Made by a program: the position numbers and the translations under genes. Below the pieces are notes generated by a model. The model saw only the letters and a list, made by a program, of their open reading frames with translations. It did not search any database and was not told the DNA's origin. This document shows, one piece after another, positions 8,033 to 16,249 of a stretch of DNA of 64,000 nt. Within the stretch, counting starts at the first letter, position 1; each line of letters starts with the position of its first letter. Origin of the DNA: Porticoccaceae bacterium (GTDB lineage Bacteria > Pseudomonadota > Gammaproteobacteria > Pseudomonadales > Porticoccaceae); NCBI GenBank assembly GCA_029252555.1, contig JAQXBF010000026.1:1-64000 (forward strand). Direction: 5' to 3'.

Positions 8033-8962
8033 ATGCCATTAGAACCAGTGACCGCCGCTATTTTGGCCCAGATTGCAGAATCTGGTGCTCCCGAGTATCA
8101 CCAGTTGCCTGTGAATGAGAGTCGCGCCCTGTATACAGAGGCCCAGTCGGTACCACCAACTGTTGAGGTCTATAGCGCTGAGGATTTTGTCGTGCCTGGC
8201 CCAGCAGGAGATATTGCAGTGCGCCTCTACAGGCCCAGCGATAAGCCTGTGCCACTGCATGTGCATTTTCATGGTGGTGGCTGGGTGATTGGTAATCTTG
8301 TTACTCATGATGCCGACTGTCGGGAGATTTGCGCGGCATCTGGGTGCATGGTGCTGGCGGTGGATTATCGTTTGGCACCAGAACACCCATTTCCTGCGGC
8401 ACCAGAAGACTGCTATGCGGTGAGTTGCTGGGCCGCTGCTCATAGTACTGAGCTGGGTGCTAGTCCCGGCCTAATCAGTATTGGCGGTGATTCCGCTGGC
8501 GGTAATCTGGCTGCTGTGGTGGCGTTGATGGCGCGGGATCGCAATGGTCCTGAATTCGCAATGCAGCTTCTGCTCTATCCAATTACTGAGCCCAGTATGA
8601 CCAGTGTTTCTTTTCAAGAGAATGCTGAGGGTTACCTGCTCACCAAGGCAATGATGACGTGGTTTTGGGATCACTACTGTCCGGAGATGGAAAAGCGCAA
8701 TGAGCCATTGGCCAGTCCGTTATTGGCGCCAGACCTCTCTGGATTGCCACCGGCTCTGGTGATTACGGCTGAATTTGATCCCCTGCGTGATGAAGGCGAG
8801 GCCTATGCTAAGCGTTTGGCGGAGGCAGGAGTGGATGTTGAGATGCGCCGCTTTGACGGTTTTATTCATGCTTTCTTTTCATTGGCAGGTGTCATTGAAG
8901 CAACCCGTGAAGCGGTTGATTGGGTGGGCAGTGCATTGCGCAAAGCCCATGGCCTGAAATAA
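8033..8962 (+). CDS. Alpha/beta hydrolase, hormone-sensitive-lipase (HSL) type esterase
   Basis: 309 residues. The oxyanion-hole motif HGGGW begins at residue 80 and the nucleophile motif GGDSAGGN places the catalytic Ser at residue 154. The acid residue lies in EFDPLRDEGE near 250 and the catalytic His in FIHAFFS near 280. This is the bacterial HSL (family IV) esterase/lipase pattern. No signal peptide is seen, so it is intracellular. It would hydrolyse a short or medium ester or a lactone; in this island a Baeyer-Villiger-type or terpenoid ester is possible but not shown. Confidence 0.92.
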   Translation: MPLEPVTAAILAQIAESGAPEYHQLPVNESRALYTEAQSVPPTVEVYSAEDFVVPGPAGDIAVRLYRPSDKPVPLHVHFHGGGWVIGNLVTHDADCREICAASGCMVLAVDYRLAPEHPFPAAPEDCYAVSCWAAAHSTELGASPGLISIGGDSAGGNLAAVVALMARDRNGPEFAMQLLLYPITEPSMTSVSFQENAEGYLLTKAMMTWFWDHYCPEMEKRNEPLASPLLAPDLSGLPPALVITAEFDPLRDEGEAYAKRLAEAGVDVEMRRFDGFIHAFFSLAGVIEATREAVDWVGSALRKAHGLK

Positions 8963-9012
8963 TGTTGGGTTAGGTCTCAGTGTTAGGCGGCATTGAGCGT
9001 ATTATCCTGCGG

Positions 9013-9219
9013 TTATAAAAACTGCAGGACCAGCACAATGCTACCGACCAACACGAGGGAGTAGAGCAGAATTTTCCATATTGAAAACTTCCGCACTGAC
9101 CAATCAATACGATCATCTCGCTCGGTTTGCTTTTTAGAGGCTTTAAACCGACCGAGATAAAAGAACATTGCCAATGACAAGACTGCCATTGAGCCAAAAA
9201 TTAAGCTATTGGCGTCCAC
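9013..9219 (-). CDS. Small two-helix membrane protein, unknown function
   Basis: 68 residues: an N-terminal hydrophobic helix (about residues 6-22), a charged cytoplasmic-type middle (KASKKQTERDDRIDWSVRK), and a second hydrophobic helix (about 48-67). I do not recognise a family. Its ATG overlaps the end of the Bax-inhibitor-1-like gene by one base, so the two are probably co-translated. That coupling is the main reason to call it a gene. It ends near the convergent esterase gene. Confidence 0.6.
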   Translation of the reverse strand: MDANSLIFGSMAVLSLAMFFYLGRFKASKKQTERDDRIDWSVRKFSIWKILLYSLVLVGSIVLVLQFL

Positions 9220-10013
9220 TAGCGGCTTCTGAGCTTGGCCAGTAGCCGCAGCATTTCAAGATAGAGCCATATCAGAGTCACCATCAGTGAAAATGCACCG
9301 AACCATTCCATATATTTAGGTGCGCCCATCTCAGAGCCCTGCTCAATAAAGTCAAAATCCAGCACTAGGTTGAGCGCGGCAATTGCCACTACAAACAGGC
9401 TAAAGCCAATACCGAACAGGCCGTTGGAATGAATAAACCCTATGCCACCAGAACCAAACATATTCATCAGCATACTCACCAGATACAGCATGCCAATGCC
9501 CATAGTGGCCGAAGTAATCATCAGGCGGAAATTTTCTGTCGGCTTAACAATACCGGTTTTGTAGAGAAACAATAACGATGCGAGAGTACCCAGAGTCAGA
9601 CCCACCGCTTGAATCACAATACCTGGATACTGCATCTCGAATATGCCTGAGATGGCACCTAGGAACAGTCCCTCCGCTATGGCGTAAAGTGGCGCTGTAG
9701 TGCCGGCCCACTGCTTTTTAAATATGGTTACAAGGGCGAAAATAAAGCCGGCGATCGCACCGCCAATGGCAATTGGCATAACCGTTGCTGGATTGCCGCT
9801 TTCAAAAAACAGGTTCCATGTCCATGAGGCTGACAAGACAACCAGTGCCAGTAGAATGCCTGTTTTATTGACTGTTCCCTCAAGAGTCATTGTCTCTGAC
9901 GACTTGAACTGAATGCCAGCTGGTGAGGATTTAGCGCTGTTACCAAAGGTATCTGCGTTTAAAGCAGGGTTACCTGAACGACCAAACATCTGCAACGCTC
10001 TATGATTTGACAT
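9219..10013 (-). CDS. Bax inhibitor-1/YccA-like membrane protein
   Basis: 264 residues with about seven hydrophobic helices after a soluble N-terminal stretch of roughly 45 residues. The long N-terminus with RSGNPALNADTF is typical of the BI-1/YccA subgroup found in actinobacteria and some marine proteobacteria. GLFLGAISGIFEMQYPGIVIQA and the acidic C-terminal part (LDFDFIEQGSEMGAPKYMEWFG) also fit. Family members are ion or calcium leak channels or FtsH modulators; no role can be fixed here. It is unrelated to the surrounding catabolic genes. Confidence 0.88.
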   Translation of the reverse strand: MSNHRALQMFGRSGNPALNADTFGNSAKSSPAGIQFKSSETMTLEGTVNKTGILLALVVLSASWTWNLFFESGNPATVMPIAIGGAIAGFIFALVTIFKKQWAGTTAPLYAIAEGLFLGAISGIFEMQYPGIVIQAVGLTLGTLASLLFLYKTGIVKPTENFRLMITSATMGIGMLYLVSMLMNMFGSGGIGFIHSNGLFGIGFSLFVVAIAALNLVLDFDFIEQGSEMGAPKYMEWFGAFSLMVTLIWLYLEMLRLLAKLRSR

Positions 10014-10227
10014 ATTTTGCTCTCGTTGATTTGCCTATAAAGGAATATTGCTGAGCCTAACCCAGACGATCTGAGTTTAGGGGCGGCAGCAGCTGCAAGA
10101 ATAATAGCGCAAGAGAGCGGCCAACCCAATATTGACCAGTAAAATAATTATGCGCCAGTCTCCATACCGGCTGCTCCCATCCTAAGATAGGAGGTTTTTG
10201 AAGTTGCTAACTCTTAGATTTGGGCGA

Positions 10228-10572
10228 TTATTTGGTAAAGAAATCAGCACGCGGTGTACCGGTTTCATCGTAGACTGGCTCGCAATGATCAACGCTATAC
10301 TTGAGAATATCGGTGTCGATAATCTCGTAGTTATAGAGGATCGCCAACATATCGGTATAAAAATGGCTGGCCAGATGGGCGCGCAGATGCTCAACAGACT
10401 CCCAGTTCTCATGCACATAGATTCTGCCGGGCACCGCCGGATCTAGACTCCAGACATAATGGCGGCAACCCTTTTGCAGCCGGGTATCCGCCATTAGCTG
10501 GGCAGTTTCGGGCAATACTTTTACCGCATCTTCAGGCTTGAAGTTAACGGTACCGTTAATCAGTACGGTCAT
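10228..10572 (-). CDS. ABM-domain small monooxygenase-family protein
   Basis: 114 residues with one ABM domain: a TVNFKPEDAVKVLPE start, then KGCRHYVWSLDPAVPGRIYVHENWESVEHLRAHL, the usual strand-helix pattern of YgiN-like proteins. It lies 41 bases downstream of a SnoaL-like gene, mirroring the SnoaL/ABM combination at 5360-6641. Its C-terminal extension (CEPVYDETGTPRADFF) is longer than in the other copy. It is probably a cofactor-free oxygenase or a structural partner; no direct evidence of activity. Confidence 0.8.
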   Translation of the reverse strand: MTVLINGTVNFKPEDAVKVLPETAQLMADTRLQKGCRHYVWSLDPAVPGRIYVHENWESVEHLRAHLASHFYTDMLAILYNYEIIDTDILKYSVDHCEPVYDETGTPRADFFTK

Positions 10573-10613
10573 GGTGGCTCCTTGAAAATCGGAGTTACTT
10601 TGGCAAGACGGAA

Positions 10614-11027
10614 TTATTCACCGTACATAGTGTGGAAAATACGCTCTTTAAACAGCCACTGGCCGTCAATCTTAACCAGCTGGTCATCGTACTGACCTCT
10701 AGGGCGAATCTCTTCACCCTCTTGCGTAGTGCCCACTTCTGCGGCATAGCATCTTACCTTGGCTGTGTCGCCATTCACTTCAATGCCTCCTACAGAAAAG
10801 GCCATAAAGATAAAGGGAAACATGGACATGCCAGTCTGCCAGGCACTGATTATATTCTCTTTGCCTTGGACATTTTCCATGCCCGGAATCACCGGAAGCT
10901 TCCAGCTGGAATCCTCCGCCCAGGTTGAGGCCCAGAGTTCAGTGTCACGCTGATTGACTGCGTCGGCATAGACATCCAGCAGCTCGCGGATGGCGAGACG
11001 GTCTTCGATAGATCCGGAAAAAGGCAT
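10614..11027 (-). CDS. SnoaL-like (NTF2-fold) protein
   Basis: 137 residues, beginning SIEDRLAIRELLDVYADAVNQRD, a standard SnoaL/NTF2-like opening, followed by ELWASTWAEDSSWKLP and ending QWLFKERIF. The fold hosts isomerases, dehydrases and cyclases. It is the first gene of a two-gene minus-strand unit with the ABM gene. A predicted promoter lies upstream at 11066-11095. Confidence 0.82.
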   Translation of the reverse strand: MPFSGSIEDRLAIRELLDVYADAVNQRDTELWASTWAEDSSWKLPVIPGMENVQGKENIISAWQTGMSMFPFIFMAFSVGGIEVNGDTAKVRCYAAEVGTTQEGEEIRPRGQYDDQLVKIDGQWLFKERIFHTMYGE

Positions 11028-11065
11028 AATAATCGTCCTATTATTGGTTTTATTGACGTCAATTC

Positions 11066-11095
11066 ACTATACATGACAGTCGATCAAAAAAACAA
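11066..11095 (-). promoter_or_regulatory. Predicted promoter for the SnoaL-ABM unit
   Basis: Read on the minus strand: TTGTTT, an 18-base spacer, then TATAGT preceded by ATG. A very similar arrangement with the same ATGTATAGT block lies upstream of the E1alpha operon at 22787-22815. The repeated match makes it more credible than either site alone. Confidence 0.4.
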
Positions 11096-11203
11096 TCTTA
11101 GTTGATTTTTTATTTTTAAAGGGGTACCTTAAAGGTTGAGTTTATAAGGTCGCATGTAGGTATTGTCGACCACCATCTACTGACAATAAAAACGGGAAAA
11201 AGC

Positions 11204-12214
11204 ATGTCGATCAACTACCAGCAATACTACCTGCACCAGCGTCCAAAAGGCGCTACCACTGACAATGACGTTAAGGTCCGCACCGTTGAGGTTGATGACT
11301 TAGCTGATGGCCAGATACTGATTAAAAACGAGTATTTCTCACTGGATCCCGCTATTCGTGGCTGGATGAGCGATGAGCCCAGCTATATGCCGCCGATAGA
11401 AATTGGTGATGTTATTCGCAGCTCAACCGTGGGCACTGTTGTTGAGAGCACCCATGCAGATTTTGCCGTGGGCGATGAGGTCTATGGTCTAAATGGTTGG
11501 GAAGAGTACAGCCTGTCTGATGGCTACTTTATTACCAAGGTACCCAAGGACAACCAATTCCCGTTGCACTACTATTTAAGTGTCTTTGGTGCTGTGGGTC
11601 TGACCGCTTACTTTGGTATTCAGGATGCGGCGCAACTCAAGCCGGGCGACACATTGTTAATGAGTGCTGCCGCTGGTGCTGTGGGTTCACTGGGTGGTCA
11701 GCTGGCCAAAAACATGGGCTGCCGAGTGGTGGGTCTGGCAGGCACAGATGACAAGTGTCAGTGGCTCAAGGACGATCTTGGCTTTGATGCGGTGATTAAC
11801 TACAAAACTGAGTCCGGTAACCTCAATGCTGCCATTGCTGCGGCTTGCCCAGAGGGTGTCGATGTTTACTTTGATAATGTGGGTGGCGAAATTCTCGATG
11901 CGGCGCTACTGAACATCAATAGCAATGCGCGCATTGTCTTCTGTGGTTCTATTTCAACGTATAACGCTTCAGAGCCTGTTCCCGGCCCCTATAACTGGTG
12001 GCAGGTGCTGGCTAAAAGCGCCACCGTTAAAGGCTTCTTAATTAGCAATTATCTCGACCAGTTTGAGGCGGGTGCCAGTGCTATTGCCAAGTTGTTAACT
12101 GACGATAAAATTCAGTTTAAGTATGACATTGTCGATGGTTTTGATAACACATTGACGGCTTTCCACAAGCTGTTTGATGGCAGTAATACAGGCAAATTAA
12201 TGCTTAAGGTGTAG
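11204..12214 (+). CDS. NADP-dependent oxidoreductase, zinc-free MDR family
   Basis: 336 residues, paralogous to the proteins at 6895 and 13434. It shares EYFSLDPAIRGWM, GTVVEST, GAVGLTAYFGIQD and the Rossmann loop SAAAGAVGSLGGQLAK, and ends with the typical NTGKLMLKV. Zinc ligands are missing. It should reduce a C=C bond conjugated to a carbonyl using NADPH. The stop is four bases before the ATG of an SDR gene, so the two are co-transcribed and may act on successive intermediates. Confidence 0.9.
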   Translation: MSINYQQYYLHQRPKGATTDNDVKVRTVEVDDLADGQILIKNEYFSLDPAIRGWMSDEPSYMPPIEIGDVIRSSTVGTVVESTHADFAVGDEVYGLNGWEEYSLSDGYFITKVPKDNQFPLHYYLSVFGAVGLTAYFGIQDAAQLKPGDTLLMSAAAGAVGSLGGQLAKNMGCRVVGLAGTDDKCQWLKDDLGFDAVINYKTESGNLNAAIAAACPEGVDVYFDNVGGEILDAALLNINSNARIVFCGSISTYNASEPVPGPYNWWQVLAKSATVKGFLISNYLDQFEAGASAIAKLLTDDKIQFKYDIVDGFDNTLTAFHKLFDGSNTGKLMLKV

Positions 12215-12218
12215 GCTT

Positions 12219-12986
12219 ATGGCAGAGCAAAAGCTATTGGGTAAGCGGGCCATCGTCACCGGTGGCGCCACGGGTATTGGCTATGGTATTGCTCTGCGCT
12301 TTATCGCTGAAGGTGCGACGGTCATTATCACGGATATTGATCAGCCTGGTGGCATAGCAGCCGCGGAAAAGTTAGGGCCAAACTGCGACTTTGTTCATCA
12401 TGATGTGTCAGTCCCGGCAGATTGGGATGCTGTGTTTGCTATTGCCAAGGAAAGATTTTCTGGCCTGGATATCATGGTCAATGTTGCCGGTGTGACCTTG
12501 ATGGGCACTATTGAAGAGTTGGATGTTGAGACCTGGGATAAAACCATGGGCATCAATGTTCGCAGCTGTTTCCTCGGCTGTCAGGGCGCCATCAAGCTAA
12601 TGAAAACCGATGGCGGCGGTTCGATTATCAATATGGCCTCGGTCTCGTCCTTTAAAGCCCAGCCTGAGCTGGTCGCCTACAATGCGTCCAAGGCTGGGGT
12701 TGATATGATGACTAAATCGGTCGCCTTACACTGCGCTCGCAGTGGCTATGGCATCAATGTTAATTCGATTAATCCCGGTGTTATCCAGACCGATATGCTG
12801 AAGAAGGTGGTCAGTCAGGTGGACAATGGCGAAGCGCTAATGGACAGTTACAAGGCCATGCATCCGATTGGTCGTATTGGCGAGCCGGAGGATGTGGCGG
12901 CTATGGCAGTTTATCTGGTTAGTGCAGAGGCTTCATTTATTACTGGGTCTGCGTTTACCGTGGATGGTGCGTTGGGTCTTAACTAA
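12219..12986 (+). CDS. SDR-family oxidoreductase
   Basis: 255 residues. TGGATGIG forms the cofactor loop, followed by an acidic residue in ITDIDQPGG, which suggests preference for NAD. NVAG replaces NNAG; the catalytic Ser is in MASVSS and the Tyr-Lys pair in AYNASKAGV. The closing GSAFTVDGALGLN is typical. It resembles cyclopentanol or 3-hydroxy-steroid-type SDRs in general layout, but substrate assignment is not possible. It sits tightly behind an MDR reductase and 20 bases before a GFA-family gene. Confidence 0.9.
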   Translation: MAEQKLLGKRAIVTGGATGIGYGIALRFIAEGATVIITDIDQPGGIAAAEKLGPNCDFVHHDVSVPADWDAVFAIAKERFSGLDIMVNVAGVTLMGTIEELDVETWDKTMGINVRSCFLGCQGAIKLMKTDGGGSIINMASVSSFKAQPELVAYNASKAGVDMMTKSVALHCARSGYGINVNSINPGVIQTDMLKKVVSQVDNGEALMDSYKAMHPIGRIGEPEDVAAMAVYLVSAEASFITGSAFTVDGALGLN

Positions 12987-13006
12987 ATAGTTGGGGAGAC
13001 AGGGCG

Positions 13007-13423
13007 ATGACAGAAGGATTGAGAGAGGGCGGTTGTCTCTGTGGTCAGGTGCGCTACAAGGTGCCTCAAACTCCGGTGGAAACTGTGGTCTGCCATTGTA
13101 AAAATTGTCAGAAACAGGCGGGCTCTGCCTTTTCGGTAGTGGCCTTTTACCCTCGCGATAGTTTGCAATTAACCGGTGAGTTAAAAACCTTCGAAGATGC
13201 AGGTACCAGCGGTCAAACTGTGTTTCGCCGCTTCTGTGGCAACTGTGGGTCGCCGGTGATTACAGATACAGAGAATGCGCCGGATATGGGTTTAATTTTT
13301 ATTAAAGCCGGTACCCTGGACGATGTAGATGATTTAAAACCGTCGGTTCATGTTTGGACGGAGAGAAAGCACTGTTGGTTGATGTTAGCCGAGGATCAGG
13401 TTCAGTTGGAGAGGGAGACATAG
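13007..13423 (+). CDS. GFA-family (glutathione-dependent formaldehyde-activating enzyme-like) zinc protein
   Basis: 138 residues with the zinc-binding Cys pattern of the GFA/CENP-V family: GGCLCGQVRY near the N-terminus, CHCKNCQKQAGSAF near residue 28, and FCGNCGSPV near residue 78. Despite the family name most members have no proven formaldehyde activity. It is the third gene of the plus-strand MDR-SDR-GFA unit and converges on the minus-strand operon with only 10 bases between stops. Confidence 0.88.
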   Translation: MTEGLREGGCLCGQVRYKVPQTPVETVVCHCKNCQKQAGSAFSVVAFYPRDSLQLTGELKTFEDAGTSGQTVFRRFCGNCGSPVITDTENAPDMGLIFIKAGTLDDVDDLKPSVHVWTERKHCWLMLAEDQVQLERET

Positions 13424-13433
13424 TCTCTGTAGC

Positions 13434-14447
13434 CTACAAGTCGATCTTAACCAACGCCTTACCCACCGTTTGACCCGACATCAGTTCACAAAAAGCGGTA
13501 GGCGTATTGGCAAACCCCTCAGTAATATTTTCGATCACGGTAATCTTTTCCGCCCTAATCCATTCCTCAAGCTGAGCCATTGCTGCCGGCACCTTGGCTT
13601 GATAGGTGGGCAATAAAAACCCCTGCATGGTGAGCTGCCGTGACACCATTTCCCACAGATTGGTAATTGGGTTTGGATTATCGGTACGATTGTAATCAGA
13701 GATCATGCCGCAGCCGACAATACGGCCATAGACTTTCATGGCGGGTAGCATGGCATTTAATACTGGGCCACCAACATTATCAAAATAGATATCCGCACCT
13801 TCCGAGGCAATGGCCATCACAGCGGCGGTGATATCATCGGTTTTGTAGTTAATGGCGGCATCAAAACCAAATTCGTCCACAATCAATTGCGCCTTATCAT
13901 CACTGCCGACAATGCCTATCACGGTGCAGCCGCAGAGTTTGGCGATCTGTCCGGCCATGCTGCCGGTGGCCCCTGCAGCGGCACTGACCACAACGGTTTG
14001 TCCTGCCTGAATCTGGCCTACTTCATGGAGGCCAATGTAGGCTGTGGCCCCTGCGCCGCCGAGTGAGCCAACATAGTAGGAAAGGGGGATGCCGTCTTCT
14101 GGCTGAAGTTTTTCTAACAATATGGCGTCACTGTGGCAGATTGAATAGTCTTCCCATTGATTGAGGGCAAACACATATTCACCTTCGGCAAAATCATTAT
14201 TGCGCGACTTAATAACCTGCCCGACGGAAGGGCCGCGAATCACACCCCCGATGGGGATTGGCGCAAAGTAGTTGGCCTTGCCATCGACCCAACCGCGAAT
14301 AGCGGGCTCCATTGAAAAGTACATGTTGCGCAGCAGAAACTCGCCTTCCGTCGGTTCAGGTATTGGGCCCTCTGACAGCGCAAAGTTTTCCGGCTGAGCA
14401 GCGTCAGTGACGTAAGAGGCGAGAACAACTTGGCGATTGGTGATCAT
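13434..14447 (-). CDS. NADP-dependent oxidoreductase, zinc-free MDR family
   Basis: 337 residues, the third paralogue in the island. NMYFSMEPAIRGWV, GGAGATAYIGLHEVGQ, the Rossmann loop SAAAGATGSMAGQIAK and IYFDNVGGPVLNAML identify the family. It is the last gene of the nine-gene minus-strand operon and its start lies two bases after the Rieske ferredoxin stop. Likely role: reduction of an unsaturated carbonyl intermediate made by the oxygenase genes upstream. Confidence 0.9.
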   Translation of the reverse strand: MITNRQVVLASYVTDAAQPENFALSEGPIPEPTEGEFLLRNMYFSMEPAIRGWVDGKANYFAPIPIGGVIRGPSVGQVIKSRNNDFAEGEYVFALNQWEDYSICHSDAILLEKLQPEDGIPLSYYVGSLGGAGATAYIGLHEVGQIQAGQTVVVSAAAGATGSMAGQIAKLCGCTVIGIVGSDDKAQLIVDEFGFDAAINYKTDDITAAVMAIASEGADIYFDNVGGPVLNAMLPAMKVYGRIVGCGMISDYNRTDNPNPITNLWEMVSRQLTMQGFLLPTYQAKVPAAMAQLEEWIRAEKITVIENITEGFANTPTAFCELMSGQTVGKALVKIDL

Positions 14448-14449
14448 GG

Positions 14450-14764
14450 TTATTCCAATTCTATTCGCAGATTGCCGTTGTCAGCCAGGCTGACATCATA
14501 GGTTTTCAGGGGCACCCTGGTGAGCTCGCCCATGGGTTTACCTGTGCGTAAATCAAAGCGCACGCCATGTAAGGGGCAGGCTAGATAACAATTTCTAATA
14601 CGACCACCGGTCAGTTCTGCGCGCTGGTGCGTGCACATATTATCAACCGCATAAAAATCGCCATTAGCCTTGCAGATAAGAATATTCTTCCCATCCAAGG
14701 TGACAGGGACTGTTTGATTGTCGGTAATATCGGTTGCGGGAATTAACGTATCGGTGGTGGCCAT
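14450..14764 (-). CDS. Rieske-type 2Fe-2S ferredoxin
   Basis: 104 residues forming a single Rieske domain: Cys44 and His46 (MCTHQ) and Cys63 and His66 (CPLHGVRFDLRTG). This is the size and pattern of the ferredoxin component of ring-hydroxylating oxygenases. It is encoded directly downstream of a Rieske oxygenase alpha subunit (75-base gap), which makes it the probable electron donor. The matching flavoprotein reductase is not in the window. Confidence 0.93.
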   Translation of the reverse strand: MATTDTLIPATDITDNQTVPVTLDGKNILICKANGDFYAVDNMCTHQRAELTGGRIRNCYLACPLHGVRFDLRTGKPMGELTRVPLKTYDVSLADNGNLRIELE

Positions 14765-14839
14765 GCAAATCTCTTCAGTAAATTGTTAGCTCTGTGCGCC
14801 GGGTCCAGTGTAAGGGCTGGAACCCGGCACTAAAAGCCT

Positions 14840-16222
14840 TTAGGCATTGAGGTACTTATCAATGGTTTGGTGCAGATGACGAATACGGCTCTCTTGATAA
14901 CTGGCCAGGCTTACCGCCCCTTTCTTGGAGGCAATCATACCTTTTTGCACTGCGGCCATATTGCTGTCGTCCTGATCAAATACTGGACCCAGGCCACCAA
15001 TTTCTGGCGCTTCACTAAAGGCTTGATCTGGGCGCAGTGTGTTTTTCTCTGCGGGATCGGGCTTTTTAGTACCCTTTGGGTAGCGCATCAGAATCATGGT
15101 TTCGAAGATACAGCTATTGTGGTCGTCACCATTAGGCAGGAAACGATAGACAATATTGCCGTGGTAGCCAGTCCATACCTGAGTATTGGGGAACAGCATA
15201 TAAAGTATGGCGTCTTCCAGTTCTGACTTGGTGGCCTGATCCAGTGGCTCGCCAATAATCTCGCTAAACATTTCACGATTGGTCTCTGCTACGTAGGTAC
15301 GTGCAGTCAGGCCTTCGGGCATTTCGTGTCCCTCGGCGCTATCGGTTGCCATACGGCCCGACAGCTCAAGAATATCGCGCATGGTCTCAGCTTCAGTGAC
15401 TTCTGGCATATGCGGACTGGGCACACCCATAGGGGTGACAGACCGGCTTACATGATCACCAAAGGTGTCATACTGGGAGTTGGCATCACCGGTAAAGGTG
15501 AGAATTTCGCTGTGGGTTTCGAGGGTATGGAATGACTCCATAAAGGCCTCGGCGCCGACTTTCCAGTTGCACTGAACGACGCGCTCAACATGGGCGCCCT
15601 TGTAGTAGTCGTGCAGCGGGAAACGGGCGAAATGCTCTGGCAACGGGCTGAGGTAGTCTTCCAGAGGGACGCAGTTTTCATCAAAGTTTATAAAGATAAA
15701 GCCACCCCAGGTACCGGTTTTGACCTGTGGCAGACTCATATCTTTCTCGTCTAAATGGCTAAAGTCCCACTTGCAGGGGATACCTTTAAAGTTGCCATGA
15801 ATATCCCAGGTTGCGCCGTGGAATGGGCACACAAACTCTTCCGCATGACCGTCGTTGTCGCGCAGTATGCGGCCGCGGTGTAAGCAGGAATTAATAAAGG
15901 CTTTAAATTCATTTTCACCGGTGCGAGTAACAATAATCGACTGGTCGACAATCTCATAAACATGATGGTCGCCCACTTCAGGAATATCTTCCTCGCGGCA
16001 GGTCATTTGCCAGACCTTGGGCCATAGCTTTTTCTTTTCTTGCTCGTGAAAATCACGGCCGATCCAGCGTGCTACATCTATGTCTTCGTCACCCATGTAA
16101 GGGTTGTTATCTTCGCGCAGGTAGGCCGGTACTTCGATAGTTTCGTCGTTGAGCAGATCCTGATAGCTCAGACCTTCACAGCGGGCTTCACCCTGCTGTT
16201 TTACTTTAATTAATTCAGACAT
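14840..16222 (-). CDS. Rieske non-heme iron oxygenase, alpha subunit
   Basis: 460 residues. The Rieske ligands are Cys113/His115 (SCLHRGR) and Cys132/His135 (CPFHGATWD). The catalytic iron site is EAFMESFHTLETHSE with His232 and His237. The protein is longer than the other oxygenase in the window and belongs to a different branch, with an insert after the metal site. ATG follows GGAG at eight bases. It stands between a thiolase-fold protein and its ferredoxin in the operon, so it probably acts on a CoA-linked or ring intermediate; substrate unknown. Confidence 0.93.
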   Translation of the reverse strand: MSELIKVKQQGEARCEGLSYQDLLNDETIEVPAYLREDNNPYMGDEDIDVARWIGRDFHEQEKKKLWPKVWQMTCREEDIPEVGDHHVYEIVDQSIIVTRTGENEFKAFINSCLHRGRILRDNDGHAEEFVCPFHGATWDIHGNFKGIPCKWDFSHLDEKDMSLPQVKTGTWGGFIFINFDENCVPLEDYLSPLPEHFARFPLHDYYKGAHVERVVQCNWKVGAEAFMESFHTLETHSEILTFTGDANSQYDTFGDHVSRSVTPMGVPSPHMPEVTEAETMRDILELSGRMATDSAEGHEMPEGLTARTYVAETNREMFSEIIGEPLDQATKSELEDAILYMLFPNTQVWTGYHGNIVYRFLPNGDDHNSCIFETMILMRYPKGTKKPDPAEKNTLRPDQAFSEAPEIGGLGPVFDQDDSNMAAVQKGMIASKKGAVSLASYQESRIRHLHQTIDKYLNA

Positions 16223-16249
16223 AGAATTTACTCCTACTTATTATTTTAA

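Noticed and set aside
8039-8443. 134-codon minus-strand open frame opposite the esterase gene
   Set aside because: The plus strand encodes a complete HSL esterase with catalytic motifs; the opposite frame has no recognisable domain.
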